Source: Pseudarthrobacter cellobiosi | GTDB lineage: Bacteria > Actinomycetota > Actinomycetes > Actinomycetales > Micrococcaceae | Length of the DNA: 64,000 bases | Reading direction: 5' to 3' | NCBI RefSeq assembly: GCF_023913755.1 | Contig: NZ_JAMXBJ010000048.1 | Span: 1 to 64,000, forward strand | Shown here: positions 35,244 through 48,081 of the stretch, piece after piece | Position numbering within the stretch: position 1 is the first letter of the stretch | Layout: every line of letters starts with the position of its first letter | Position numbers and translations under genes: made by a program | Notes under the pieces: model-generated | The model's database searches: none | What the model was told of the DNA's origin: nothing | What the model saw: only the letters and a program-made list of their open reading frames with translations

Positions 35244-35289
35244 GTACGACCCGATCCGAAGCCCAGGGGTGTCCACACTGTGCACAGCC
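35244..35289. repeat. Degenerate island arm with imperfect dyad
   Basis: cccgatccgaagcccagg and the following ggtgtccaca-c-tgtgcacagcc copy the last part of the inner arm at 31391-31437, with two arm mismatches. No attachment core is found 102 nt to the left. It may mark an older boundary inside island B. Confidence 0.6.
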
Positions 35290-35331
35290 GGCTTGGCGTC
35301 TCTTGGCAACTCCGAAAAAGCCGCCTCGTCC

Positions 35332-35369
35332 GGTGTTATGACACTGCCGTTTCGGGGTGTCATGACACC
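35332..35369. promoter_or_regulatory. Twin palindromic operators of RHH-AbiEii pair
   Basis: GGTGTTATGACACT (35332-35345) and the perfect palindrome GGTGTCATGACACC (35356-35369) have centres 24 bp apart. A TAGACT -10 candidate follows at 35373. This is the normal form of a ribbon-helix-helix operator, and the gene downstream encodes such a protein. Confidence 0.7.
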
Positions 35370-35419
35370 ACGTAGACTTGGCTGTGAAGGTCAAACCCTC
35401 TGATAGTCAGGAGCGCGCC

Positions 35420-35917
35420 ATGTCGGCAGGGACGCCACGGCACACCATCCGCGTCAGTGATGACCTGTGGAACGAAGCCCACCGCAAAGCAGCTTGGGAA
35501 GGTACGTCCGTGTCCGAACTCATCCGCACCCGGCTCCGCGACTATGTCTTGACCCCGGTGGAGCACCGCCACACCATCGCGGACTCCCTCGGGTACGTGG
35601 TCCCGGACGCTTTCGAAGACCTTCAAGGCCCCGCCACCGGGTCCGTGGAACTCCCGCTCCACCTGGACTGGGGACCAGAAAGAACCTACAACGTGGACGA
35701 TGACGGCAGCTGCTCAGTTTTGTACCAACTCACCCTTCAAAATTCTGGCTCCATCGAGGAAATCTGCCGCATCATCCAAGCGGAACGGCTGACCGCCCTC
35801 TGGCCGACAATGATCCTGCCCGCACGGTGCAGGCAGCTCTGGGAAACATCCTTCCCCGAACTCCCCGCCTACCACGAAGCGAAAGAGCACCCCTCGTGGA
35901 CCACTCTCAGCGCGTAG
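35420..35917 (+). CDS. Ribbon-helix-helix protein, probable antitoxin
   Basis: 165 residues from the ATG with AGGAGCG ahead. Residues 1-45 form a ribbon-helix-helix: RHTIRVSDDLWNEAHRKA then helix TSVSELIRTRLRDYV. The rest (ELPLHLDWGPERTYNVD to FPELPAYHEAKE) is an unknown alpha-beta domain, perhaps the toxin-binding part. It overlaps the nucleotidyltransferase gene by 22 nt. Canonical AbiE antitoxins (AbiEi) use a winged helix, so this would be a variant. Confidence 0.7.
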   Translation: MSAGTPRHTIRVSDDLWNEAHRKAAWEGTSVSELIRTRLRDYVLTPVEHRHTIADSLGYVVPDAFEDLQGPATGSVELPLHLDWGPERTYNVDDDGSCSVLYQLTLQNSGSIEEICRIIQAERLTALWPTMILPARCRQLWETSFPELPAYHEAKEHPSWTTLSA

Positions 35918-36606
35918 CAGCAAAGCTCGCCCTATCTGTCCTGGCAGCTGATGGCTTCATCCTCGCCGGCGGCCAGGCCCTGATTGAACACGGCATCACC
36001 CAGCGCCCCTCGGAGGACATCGACCTCTTCGCACTGCACCGCCGCCACACACCGGTAAGCTTCGCCGCATCGGTACAGAAGATGACAGACGCGCTCCAAG
36101 ACTCCGGATACACGGTCGAGATCACCCGACAGTACGACGAGTTCGCCAGCGTCACCGTAGGACATGACGAGGAAGCCGTCGTCATCGATCTTGGCCTGGA
36201 CTGGTGGGAGAACTCTCCCGCCATCATCGATATCGGACCGATACTCTCCCTGAAGGACTCGGTAGCATCCAAGCTGCTCGCCGTCTACGCCCGCGACTAC
36301 CTCGACGCCTACTCCATCATCTCTAGCCGACGCTTCACGCGCCAGGAGCTCATCAGGCTCTGCCAACGTCGAGACCCGAACCTGGACCTGCCAATGTTCG
36401 CGGCATCCATCGCCAGGCACCGGGCCCTCCCAACAACAGAATTCACCAAATACGGCCTGCCGGCCCGTAAACTCCCCGCGCTCAGTTCCACGCTCCTAAG
36501 CTTCGCCGAGACGATTCACAAAGTCACCCAAAACCCCAGCGCAGCCCATAACGCCGCCGGCCTCTCCGGGCCGGGAAACGCAGGACCCGGCCCGGAACTG
36601 CTCTAG
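35896..36606 (+). CDS. AbiEii/AbiGii-type nucleotidyltransferase, probable toxin
   Basis: 236 residues from GTG 35896, inside the end of the preceding gene; GAAAGAG lies before it. Nucleotidyltransferase motif GGQALIEHGITQRPSEDIDLF with the metal pair D-x-D, a further acidic strand VVIDLGLDWW, and KDSVASKLLAVYARDYLDAYSI, where the KLxA...RDxxD pattern is typical of AbiEii. Such toxins add nucleotides to tRNA or other targets and cause phage abortive infection. Shorter than AbiEii (about 300), with a 30-residue low-complexity end. Confidence 0.75.
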   Translation: MDHSQRVAAKLALSVLAADGFILAGGQALIEHGITQRPSEDIDLFALHRRHTPVSFAASVQKMTDALQDSGYTVEITRQYDEFASVTVGHDEEAVVIDLGLDWWENSPAIIDIGPILSLKDSVASKLLAVYARDYLDAYSIISSRRFTRQELIRLCQRRDPNLDLPMFAASIARHRALPTTEFTKYGLPARKLPALSSTLLSFAETIHKVTQNPSAAHNAAGLSGPGNAGPGPELL

Positions 36607-36966
36607 CCATGGCCGATTCCTGCTGCCAGCGCGCAGATGAACCCGGGTGATTCTTTAGACTGATCCATGCCTGACCTTTCAGGTTTGACGACGCACCCGG
36701 AGGGTGGCTGACCGGCGACTCCGTCTTCGGAGTCAAGGACTCCCTGATAAAACGCTTCGAACCCAGCCCGCCGGCACCCCCGCGCCGGACGGCCGCGATC
36801 TGGGCGACCAAGGGTGTGCACATTGTGCACATCCTGATAGGGCTCAGCAGCCACGCGTGGACACTGTCCACAACCACCTTGGACGGACATTCGGTCCCAA
36901 GCCCTCCCCTCGCGCCGACAGAAAGACGCGAACCGAAGAAGAAAAATCCTCAAGAAAATTGCCTCA
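36607..36966. other. Intergenic with two dyads
   Basis: No coding frame is convincing. It contains a copy of the island dyad at 36812-36834 (same 11-base left arm as 31415-31425, centre T, one mismatch on the right) and a shorter perfect dyad GTGGACA-C-TGTCCAC at 36857-36871, whose arm core is that of the dyad at 468. Confidence 0.7.
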
Positions 36967-37196
36967 AGTCATGTCCTCACCACAACGCCGGGACATGAGT
37001 AGGTGAAGGCCAACTGCGGCCACTAAGAAATTAGAAAGGAAACCCAATCACCCCAGATCCCCAGCAGGCAGAGGGCCCACTCGCCAAGGCCCTGAACCCG
37101 CCACCAACACAACTTCACAGGCCACCGCGGCGCCAGGCACAGCCCGCGGCCAGAGTCAGAGGGACCCGCGGAGGGCCATTGTGCACACGTTAAGGC

Positions 37197-37216
37197 AAAA
37201 CCCCCTCTGACGAGGG
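37197..37216 (-). terminator. tRNA-Leu terminator
   Basis: On the minus strand ccctc-gtca-gaggg then TTTT, nine bases behind the end of tRNA-Leu. Confidence 0.8.
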
Positions 37217-37223
37217 AAAACAC

Positions 37224-37245
37224 GTGCCCGAGGTGGGACTCGAAC
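37224..37245. repeat. Attachment site copy 3, inside tRNA-Leu
   Basis: The 22-bp core as part of the intact tRNA; covers the T-arm 3' half, acceptor strand and discriminator. Integration here leaves the tRNA functional. Confidence 0.88.
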
Positions 37246-37306
37246 CCACACACCTTTCGATACCGCATTTTGAGTGCGGCGCGTCTGCCAATTCCGCCAC
37301 TCGGGC
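37225..37306 (-). tRNA. tRNA-Leu (anticodon CAA)
   Basis: 82 nt without encoded CCA. Acceptor GCCCGAG pairs with CTCGGGC, discriminator A. The anticodon stem CCGCA/TGCGG closes the loop CTCAAAA, which gives CAA and reads UUG. Long variable arm (TATCGAAAGGTGTG region) as expected for leucine, T-arm GGTTCGAGTCCC. Target site of the islands to its left. Confidence 0.95.
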
Positions 37307-37510
37307 GCGGAATACGTTGTGCAAACCGGTACGCCCACAGCTGATTGTGAGCAACGCGATCGCTTCACGTACGCGGAATTACTCTACATGCAGATAGGCT
37401 GAATTCCAGAATCGCGCCGCTGACGCCGCAATAGACCATGCAGATCAAAGTACGGCCGCGGGCGCACCTAAGATGGTGATGTTCCCGCCGTACCTTTCCA
37501 AGGAGATCCC

Positions 37511-38116
37511 GTGACTGAACAAACGGAGTCAAAACCCACGTCCCAGCCGGCGCGCCGCGTCATTGTGGCCGAGGATGAAACCCTCATCCGACTCGACATC
37601 ATCGAGATCCTGCGCGGCGAAGGCTATGACGTGGTGGGCGAAGCAGACAACGGCGAGAAGGCCGTGCAGCTCGCCGAGGAACTCAAGCCGGACCTCGTCC
37701 TGATGGACGTCAAGATGCCGATTATGGATGGCATCACCGCAGCCGAGAAGATCGTCAAGGCCCGCATCGCCCCCGTAGTCCTTTTGACGGCTTTCAGCCA
37801 GAAGGAACTTGTGGAGCGCGCCCGCGACGCCGGCGCCATGGCCTACGTGGTCAAGCCCTTCACCCCGGCGGACCTCATCCCGGCACTGGAAATCGCGCTC
37901 TCCCGCCACGAGGAAATCAAGGCCCTCGAAAGCGAAGTGTCGGACCTCCAGGAGCAATTCGCCACCCGCAAGCTTGTCGAGCGCGCCAAGAGCCTGCTGA
38001 CCACCAAGATGGGCCTGACGGAGCCAGAAGCTTTCCGCTGGATCCAGAAGACCTCCATGGACCGCCGCCTCAGCATGCGCGAGGTTGCCGAAACCATTAT
38101 CAACCAGGTCAACTAA
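37511..38116 (+). CDS. pdtaR: ANTAR-domain response regulator
   Basis: 201 residues. Receiver domain with acidic pocket EDE, phospho-Asp in LVLMDVKMPIMDG, Thr in LLTAF and Lys in VVKPF. A coiled linker leads to a C-terminal ANTAR RNA-binding domain (LVERAKSLLTTKMGLTEPEAFRWI region, ending MREVAETIINQ). By family it is the PdtaR partner of the sensor kinase PdtaS and binds nascent RNA hairpins to prevent termination. The kinase gene is not here. Converges on pyk. Confidence 0.92.
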   Translation: MTEQTESKPTSQPARRVIVAEDETLIRLDIIEILRGEGYDVVGEADNGEKAVQLAEELKPDLVLMDVKMPIMDGITAAEKIVKARIAPVVLLTAFSQKELVERARDAGAMAYVVKPFTPADLIPALEIALSRHEEIKALESEVSDLQEQFATRKLVERAKSLLTTKMGLTEPEAFRWIQKTSMDRRLSMREVAETIINQVN

Positions 38117-38133
38117 AAGATTCTGGATTAGAG

Positions 38134-38182
38134 CCTGTCGGGATTTCGACAAGCTCAATCACCGGACAACCTCAATCACCGG
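38134..38182. repeat. REP-like intergenic element
   Basis: Contains the dyad tgtcggg-atttcgaca and then ctcaatcaccgg twice, five bases apart. Similar short extragenic palindromes are common behind genes in Arthrobacter-type genomes. Confidence 0.5.
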
Positions 38183-38191
38183 AGCAAAGAA

Positions 38192-38221
38192 AAGGACCCC
38201 TGCCAGCTGGCAGGGGTCCTT
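38192..38221. terminator. Bidirectional terminator, pdtaR/pyk
   Basis: A perfect 30-bp palindrome with 15-bp arms meeting at position 38206/38207 and flanked by A- and T-rich runs, lying between two convergent stops. Confidence 0.88.
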
Positions 38222-38234
38222 CCCTTTTAGGTCG

Positions 38235-39716
38235 CTAGACCGTCGGCCAGGGGCCGAGCTTTTCCCTGGGTGCGCCACCTTCGCCATCGAGGCGCGAGGT
38301 GTCGGCGTAGTCGCCCACCCTGTGTGCCTTCAGCGAGTTGGTGGAACCGGCCTTGCCGGGAGGGGAACCGGCGGCAATGATCACCATGTCGCCGTCTTCC
38401 ACCAGTTTCATTTCAAGCAGGCTGCGGTCAACCTGCGCGGTCATCTCGTCGGTGTGGCCCACCATAGGGACCAGTACCGGCTGGATGCCCCACGTCAGCG
38501 CCAACTGGTTCCACACGTGCTCCAGCGGAGTGAAGGCGAACACCGGCTTGATCGGGCGCAGACGCGACAGGCGGCGCGCGGAGTCGCCGGACTGGGTGAA
38601 TGTACAGATGTACTTTGCATCCAGCTGGTCGGCGATTTCGACGGCGGCGCGGGTGATGGCGCCACCACGGGTCTTGGGTTTGGTGCCCAGCGGCGGAACG
38701 CGTTCCAGGCCGTGGACCTCGGTGGATTCAATGATCCTTGCCATGACCTTGACGGTCTCGATCGGGTACTTGCCCACGCTGGTCTCGCCGGACAGCATAA
38801 CTGCGTCTGCACCGTCGAGCACGGCGTTGGCGCAGTCGGATGCCTCTGCACGGGTGGGGCGGGGGTTGTCGATCATGGATTCGAGGACCTGTGTGGCCAC
38901 GATGACCGGCTTCGCCCAGCGGCGTGCCAGTTCGATGGCGCGCTTCTGCACGATCGGCACTTCCTCCAGGGGAAGTTCCACACCGAGGTCGCCACGGGCC
39001 ACCATGATGGCGTCGAAGGCGTCGATGATCTCGTGCAGCTGGTCCACTGCCTGCGGCTTTTCGATCTTGGCGATGACCGGCACGCGGCGGCCTTCTTCGT
39101 CCATGATCTCGTGCACGCGGACGATGTCCGACGCATCACGCACGAACGACAGGGCAACCAGGTCAACACCGCGGCGCATGGCCCAGCGGAGGTCGTCCTC
39201 GTCCTTTTCGCTCAGCGCCGGGACGTTGACCGCAACGCCGGGAAGGTTGATGCCCTTGTTGTTGGACACCATTCCGCCGACGGTTACCTCGGTAACGACC
39301 TTGACGTCGTCGACCTCGATCGCCCGCAGGGCCACCTTGCCGTCGTCGATCAGCAGGGCATCCCCCACGTTGACGTCCTCGGTGAGGCTCTTCAGCGTGG
39401 TGGAGCAGATGTCCTGGGTGCCCGGAACGTCCTCGGTGGTGATGGTGAAGATGTCACCCTCAGCCAGGGCGTGGGGGCCGTCCACAAAGCGCCCAAGACG
39501 GATCTTGGGGCCCTGCAGGTCGGCCATGATTGCCACAGGCTTGCTCAGCTGGGCTGCTGCCTTGCGGACATTCTCGTAGGTGTTGTCGTGCACGGAGTAG
39601 TCACCGTGACTCATATTCATCCGGGCAACATCCACGCCGGCTTCCAACACCGCGAGGGTGTTCTCAAAGCTGGCAATTGCCGGGCCAAAAGTGGCCACAA
39701 TCTTAGCGCGTCTCAT
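38235..39716 (-). CDS. pyk: Pyruvate kinase
   Basis: 493 residues, complete. RAKIVATFGPA start, NMSHGDYSVHDNTYENV, the active-site segment IMVARGDLGVELPLEEVP, the substrate-metal stretch ATQVLESMIDNPRPTRAEASDCANAVLDG (positions about 285-313) and the regulatory C domain. Converts phosphoenolpyruvate and ADP to pyruvate and ATP. Single gene between gltD and the bidirectional terminator. Confidence 0.97.
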   Translation of the reverse strand: MRRAKIVATFGPAIASFENTLAVLEAGVDVARMNMSHGDYSVHDNTYENVRKAAAQLSKPVAIMADLQGPKIRLGRFVDGPHALAEGDIFTITTEDVPGTQDICSTTLKSLTEDVNVGDALLIDDGKVALRAIEVDDVKVVTEVTVGGMVSNNKGINLPGVAVNVPALSEKDEDDLRWAMRRGVDLVALSFVRDASDIVRVHEIMDEEGRRVPVIAKIEKPQAVDQLHEIIDAFDAIMVARGDLGVELPLEEVPIVQKRAIELARRWAKPVIVATQVLESMIDNPRPTRAEASDCANAVLDGADAVMLSGETSVGKYPIETVKVMARIIESTEVHGLERVPPLGTKPKTRGGAITRAAVEIADQLDAKYICTFTQSGDSARRLSRLRPIKPVFAFTPLEHVWNQLALTWGIQPVLVPMVGHTDEMTAQVDRSLLEMKLVEDGDMVIIAAGSPPGKAGSTNSLKAHRVGDYADTSRLDGEGGAPREKLGPWPTV

Positions 39717-39787
39717 ATACCTACCCTAGTAGTGTCCTGCATTGGTTAAGTTGTTGTGGAGGTTAATCCGCGGCGAACTGACGGCTG

Positions 39788-41237
39788 TCAGAGGACCGCG
39801 ATGGCCCGGTCCGTCGGAGCCACCGGCGCCGGCAGGATAGTGCTGCCCATAAGGAACTTGTCCACGGCGGCGGCACAGGCGCGGCCCTCAGCGATGGCCC
39901 ATACAATGAGCGACTGTCCGCGTCCGGCGTCGCCGGCCACGAAAATGCCCTCCGTGTTGGTCATGTAGTACCCGTCGCGGGTCACGTTGCCGCGCCCGTC
40001 GAATTCGGCGCTGACCTGCTCGGTAATGCCCGCGGGCTCGGCACCGGTGAAGCCCAGCGACAGGAAGACCAGGTCCGCCGGGATGATCCGTTCGGTGCCG
40101 GCCTTCGGGAGCCGCTTGCCGTCAACGAATTCCGTTTCGGCAACCTTGACGCCGGTGAGCTTGCCGTTCTCCCCGACAAACTCCACGGTGGAGGCGAGGT
40201 ACGTGCGTTCGCCGCCTTCCTCGTGGGCGCTGGCCATTTCGAACAGGGTGGGGAACGTGGGCCAGGGCTGGTGCCCGGCGCGTTCCGCCGGCGGCTGCTT
40301 GCCGATGGCAAGGGTGGTCACTGATGCGGCTCCATGGCGGTGCGCAGTACCGAGGCAGTCAGCACCGGTATCACCGCCGCCCAGGATCACCACGTGCTTA
40401 CCCTTGGCGTGGATCTGGTTCTCCACCGTCTCCCCCGCGACAACGCGGTTGGCCGGCACCAGGTAATCCATGGCAAAGTGCACGCCGTCAAAATCGCGGC
40501 CCGGGATGGGCAGGTCCCGCGGGACGGTGGCGCCGGTGGCAACCACGACGGCGTCGTAGCGGCGTCGCAGCTGCTCCCACGTCACGTCGGTGCCCACAGC
40601 GACGCCGGTGCGGAAGCGGGTGCCTTCCGCCTTCATCTGCTCAACGCGGCGGTCCACCTGCTCCTTTTCCATCTTGAAGTCGGGGATGCCGTAGCGGAGA
40701 AGGCCGCCGATCTTGTCGTCCCGCTCGTACACCGCGACGGTGTGGCCCACCCGGGTCAATTGCTGCGCCACGGCCAGACCCGCTGGTCCGGAGCCGACGA
40801 CGGCAACGGTCTTTCCGGTCAGTCGCGTCGGAGGCAGCGGGTTGACCCAGCCGTTTTCGAACGCTTCGTCGATGATGGAGACTTCAACCTGCTTGATGGT
40901 CACCGCAGGCTGGTTGATCCCCAGCACGCAGGACGCCTCACACGGCGCCGGGCAAAGCCGGCCGGTCCACTCGGGGAAGTTGTTGGTGGCGTGCAGCCGC
41001 TCAATCGCTTCCTCGCCCTTGTCCCGCCAGGTGAGGTCGTTCCACTCGGGAATCAGGTTCCCCAGCGGGCAGCCCTGGTGGCAGAACGGCACGCCGCAGT
41101 CCATGCAGCGCCCGGCCTGGGCCTTCAGGACACCCTTTTCCTGGGCCTCGTAGACTTCCTTCCAGTCCATGATGCGGACCGGAACGGGACGGCGCGGCTG
41201 GGTTTCACGCTGGCGTACTTTAAGAAATCCGCGTGGG

Positions 41238-41245
<8 letters not shown>
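39788..41245 (-). CDS. gltD: Glutamate synthase small subunit
   Basis: 485 residues. N-terminal cysteine clusters [14 protein letters not shown] and CPAPCEASC bind 4Fe-4S; FAD motif [19 protein letters not shown] motif [14 protein letters not shown] end [16 protein letters not shown]. Passes electrons from NADPH to GltB. GTG start with GGAGGT ahead; overlaps the gltB stop by 8 nt. Confidence 0.96.
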
Positions 41246-45851
<4,606 letters not shown>

Positions 45852-46114
45852 GGGAGACGTCCTTCCTCCTGATCGTGCGTATGGAAGGGACACCGTTGGC
45901 CCCACTCGTCAGCGCCTCTGTGATGGGCACAACAAAGTGTTATTTACAGGAAATTGTAGGCCAGACCGGCCTGCTGACTGAACAGTTACGCAGGTCCCTG
46001 ACCCGGGCTTGACCGGCCAGCTGCTGTCTGCCGACCGGATGGGCCCTGTTGCCACGACGCTGTGGTGTGTGGGCGCTCCGAGTATTGACTCTGCTACCCT
46101 GCCGTGCTGGCGTA

Positions 46115-47269
46115 CTACTTGCTCGTGCCAGCCTCCGGCGCGGATTCCGTTGCCTTGTGGCCGGAAGTTCCGGCTACCGGCGACTCCGGAATTGGCTTGT
46201 CGCCGTCCCGGAATGCCGGTTCCTCTTCCGTTGGAGTGGAAGGGATCCGGGCACCATTTTGGTTATCTGGGACAATATCACGCGATTCACTATCTGAGAC
46301 AGAAGAGTCCGCATCGCGGACTGGTGACTTGTCTGCTCCAGAGGCGTCCATGGCATCGTCTGCTGCCGGTTCATGGCCCGCCAGGAAAGGTGTGTCCGGT
46401 TCCGGGCGGCCTTTCAGTCCCAGGAGGACGAACACGATGAGCGCTGCCACAAAGACAAAGATGCTGGTCCAGACGTTGAGCCTGGTGGTGATGCCGAAGA
46501 GGTTGATCTGTTCGGCATCGTCGATCCGCATCGCTTCGATCCAGACCCGGCCCAGGGTGTAATACATGGCGTAGAGCCAGAAGAGCCGGGCCCGCCGGAA
46601 GTGGAACCGGCGGTCCAGAGCCAGCAGGATGAGCACACCAGCGATGTTCCAGAGCGACTCATACAGGAACGTGGGGTGGAAAAGCGTATCCACCGGCATG
46701 CCGGCCGGGAAATTGGGATTGTCCGCATCAATCTGCAGGCCCCACGGCAGGGTGGTGGGTCCGCCGAAGAGTTCCTGGTTGAAGTAGTTTCCCCAGCGGC
46801 CAATGGCCTGGGCCAGCAGCAGTCCCGGCGCCGCGGCGTCCAGGAAGGCGGTGAGTTTCACGCCGGACCGGCGGCAGCCGATCCAGGCGCCCAGGACGCC
46901 CAGAACCACGGCACCCCAAATTCCGAGGCCGCCTCGCTGGATCTGCGGGATGAGCCCCAGGTCCCCGGTCCCGTCGAAGCCGGGCCCGAAGTAGGCGTCC
47001 GGGGACGAAACCACGTGATAGAGGCGGCCGCCGATGATGCCGAAAGGAATAGCCCAGATGACGATGTCCCAGACGCTGCCTTCAGGCGCACCGCGGCGGG
47101 CCCACCTGACGGACGTGAGCCACAGGCCCGCGATGATCCCGGCGAGAATGCACAGGGCGTAGGCGTGGATCCGCAGAGTCCCCCACGGCAGCGGGATATC
47201 GAAGCCGGACCAGTCCGGGCTGGGGATGCTGGCCGGCACCAGGGCGGCGGCCTGAAGGAGGATCTGCAT
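46115..47269 (-). CDS. lgt: Prolipoprotein diacylglyceryl transferase
   Basis: 384 residues; the ATG at 47269 lies 5 nt after the trpA stop. Seven membrane segments, the Lgt signature GRWGNYFNQELFGGPT, an HAYALCILAGI first helix and HPTFLYESLWN. Attaches diacylglycerol to the lipobox cysteine of preproteins in the membrane, including the binding protein at 9644. The last ~90 residues form a charged, disordered tail (DDAMDASGADKSPVRDAD and on), longer than in E. coli but common in Actinobacteria. Confidence 0.95.
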   Translation of the reverse strand: MQILLQAAALVPASIPSPDWSGFDIPLPWGTLRIHAYALCILAGIIAGLWLTSVRWARRGAPEGSVWDIVIWAIPFGIIGGRLYHVVSSPDAYFGPGFDGTGDLGLIPQIQRGGLGIWGAVVLGVLGAWIGCRRSGVKLTAFLDAAAPGLLLAQAIGRWGNYFNQELFGGPTTLPWGLQIDADNPNFPAGMPVDTLFHPTFLYESLWNIAGVLILLALDRRFHFRRARLFWLYAMYYTLGRVWIEAMRIDDAEQINLFGITTRLNVWTSIFVFVAALIVFVLLGLKGRPEPDTPFLAGHEPAADDAMDASGADKSPVRDADSSVSDSESRDIVPDNQNGARIPSTPTEEEPAFRDGDKPIPESPVAGTSGHKATESAPEAGTSK

Positions 47270-47274
47270 GGTGG

Positions 47275-48081
47275 TTAGGCTTCTTTCCTGACGAGTCCGG
47301 CGCTCAGGTTCCGGGTGAGGTCCGCGACGGCGTCGACTCCCCCGTCGCGGATGGCGGCAACAAGCGCGGTGCCAACGATGACACCGTCTGCGTACGCTGC
47401 GATCTCGCGGACGTGGCTGGCGTTGGAGACACCGAGTCCCACGCACACGCGTTCGGCACCGGCGGCATGTGTGTCGGCGACGAGCTTCTCCGCGCTGCTG
47501 CTGACGGCCTGGCGGGTACCCGTCACGCCCATGATGGAAACGGCGTACACAAAGCCCCTGCTTGCCTTGACCGTCACGGCCAGGCGCTCGGGGGTGGAGG
47601 ACGGCGCCACGAGGAACACGCGGTCCAGTCCGTACTTGTCCGAGGCAGCGAACCATTCCGAGGCTTCGTCCGGGATGAGGTCAGGTGTGATGAGCCCTGC
47701 TCCCCCGGCCTCGGCCAGCCGGCGGGAGAACTCGTCCACGCCCATCCGGACCACGGGGTTCCAGTAGGTCATCACCAGCACGGCTACGTCTGTGGCTGCA
47801 GTGATGCCGGCGACAACGTCAAAGACGCTTTCGACCCGGAATCCGTTGGCGATTGCCTCGGTGGTGGCGGCCTGGATGACCGGGCCGTCCATGACCGGAT
47901 CCGAGTAGGGAATGCCGATTTCGATCAGGTCGGCACCGTTCTTCGCCATGGCAATGCCGGCGTCGATGGTGGCCTGGACGTCCGGGTACCCCGCGGGCAG
48001 GTAGCAGACGAGCGCTGAGCGCCCGTCGTCCCGCGCACGGTCGATGGCGGCGGCGGACTTGCTGGCCGTCTGTTCAGTCAT
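47275..48081 (-). CDS. trpA: Tryptophan synthase alpha chain
   Basis: 268 residues. TIM barrel with catalytic Glu in ADLIEIGIPYSDPVMDGPVIQ (Glu near 54, Asp near 65), phosphate site GVTGTR and GLGVSNASHV. Cleaves indole-glycerol phosphate and passes indole to TrpB. ATGA overlap with trpB. Confidence 0.97.
   Translation of the reverse strand: MTEQTASKSAAAIDRARDDGRSALVCYLPAGYPDVQATIDAGIAMAKNGADLIEIGIPYSDPVMDGPVIQAATTEAIANGFRVESVFDVVAGITAATDVAVLVMTYWNPVVRMGVDEFSRRLAEAGGAGLITPDLIPDEASEWFAASDKYGLDRVFLVAPSSTPERLAVTVKASRGFVYAVSIMGVTGTRQAVSSSAEKLVADTHAAGAERVCVGLGVSNASHVREIAAYADGVIVGTALVAAIRDGGVDAVADLTRNLSAGLVRKEA

Larger units (their letters stand above)
36967..37245. repeat. 281-bp direct repeat, right copy
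   Basis: Nearly identical to 97-377 and contiguous with the tRNA-Leu 3' end. Contains the tRNA terminator and the attachment core. Confidence 0.85.

Noticed and set aside
356..37245. Prophage as the explanation for the tRNA-flanked region
   Set aside because: No capsid, tail, terminase, portal, lysis or integrase gene is present. Content is metabolic and defence type.
38085..39749. Long plus-strand open frame opposite pyk
   Set aside because: Antisense shadow caused by high GC third positions; pyruvate kinase on the minus strand has all family motifs.
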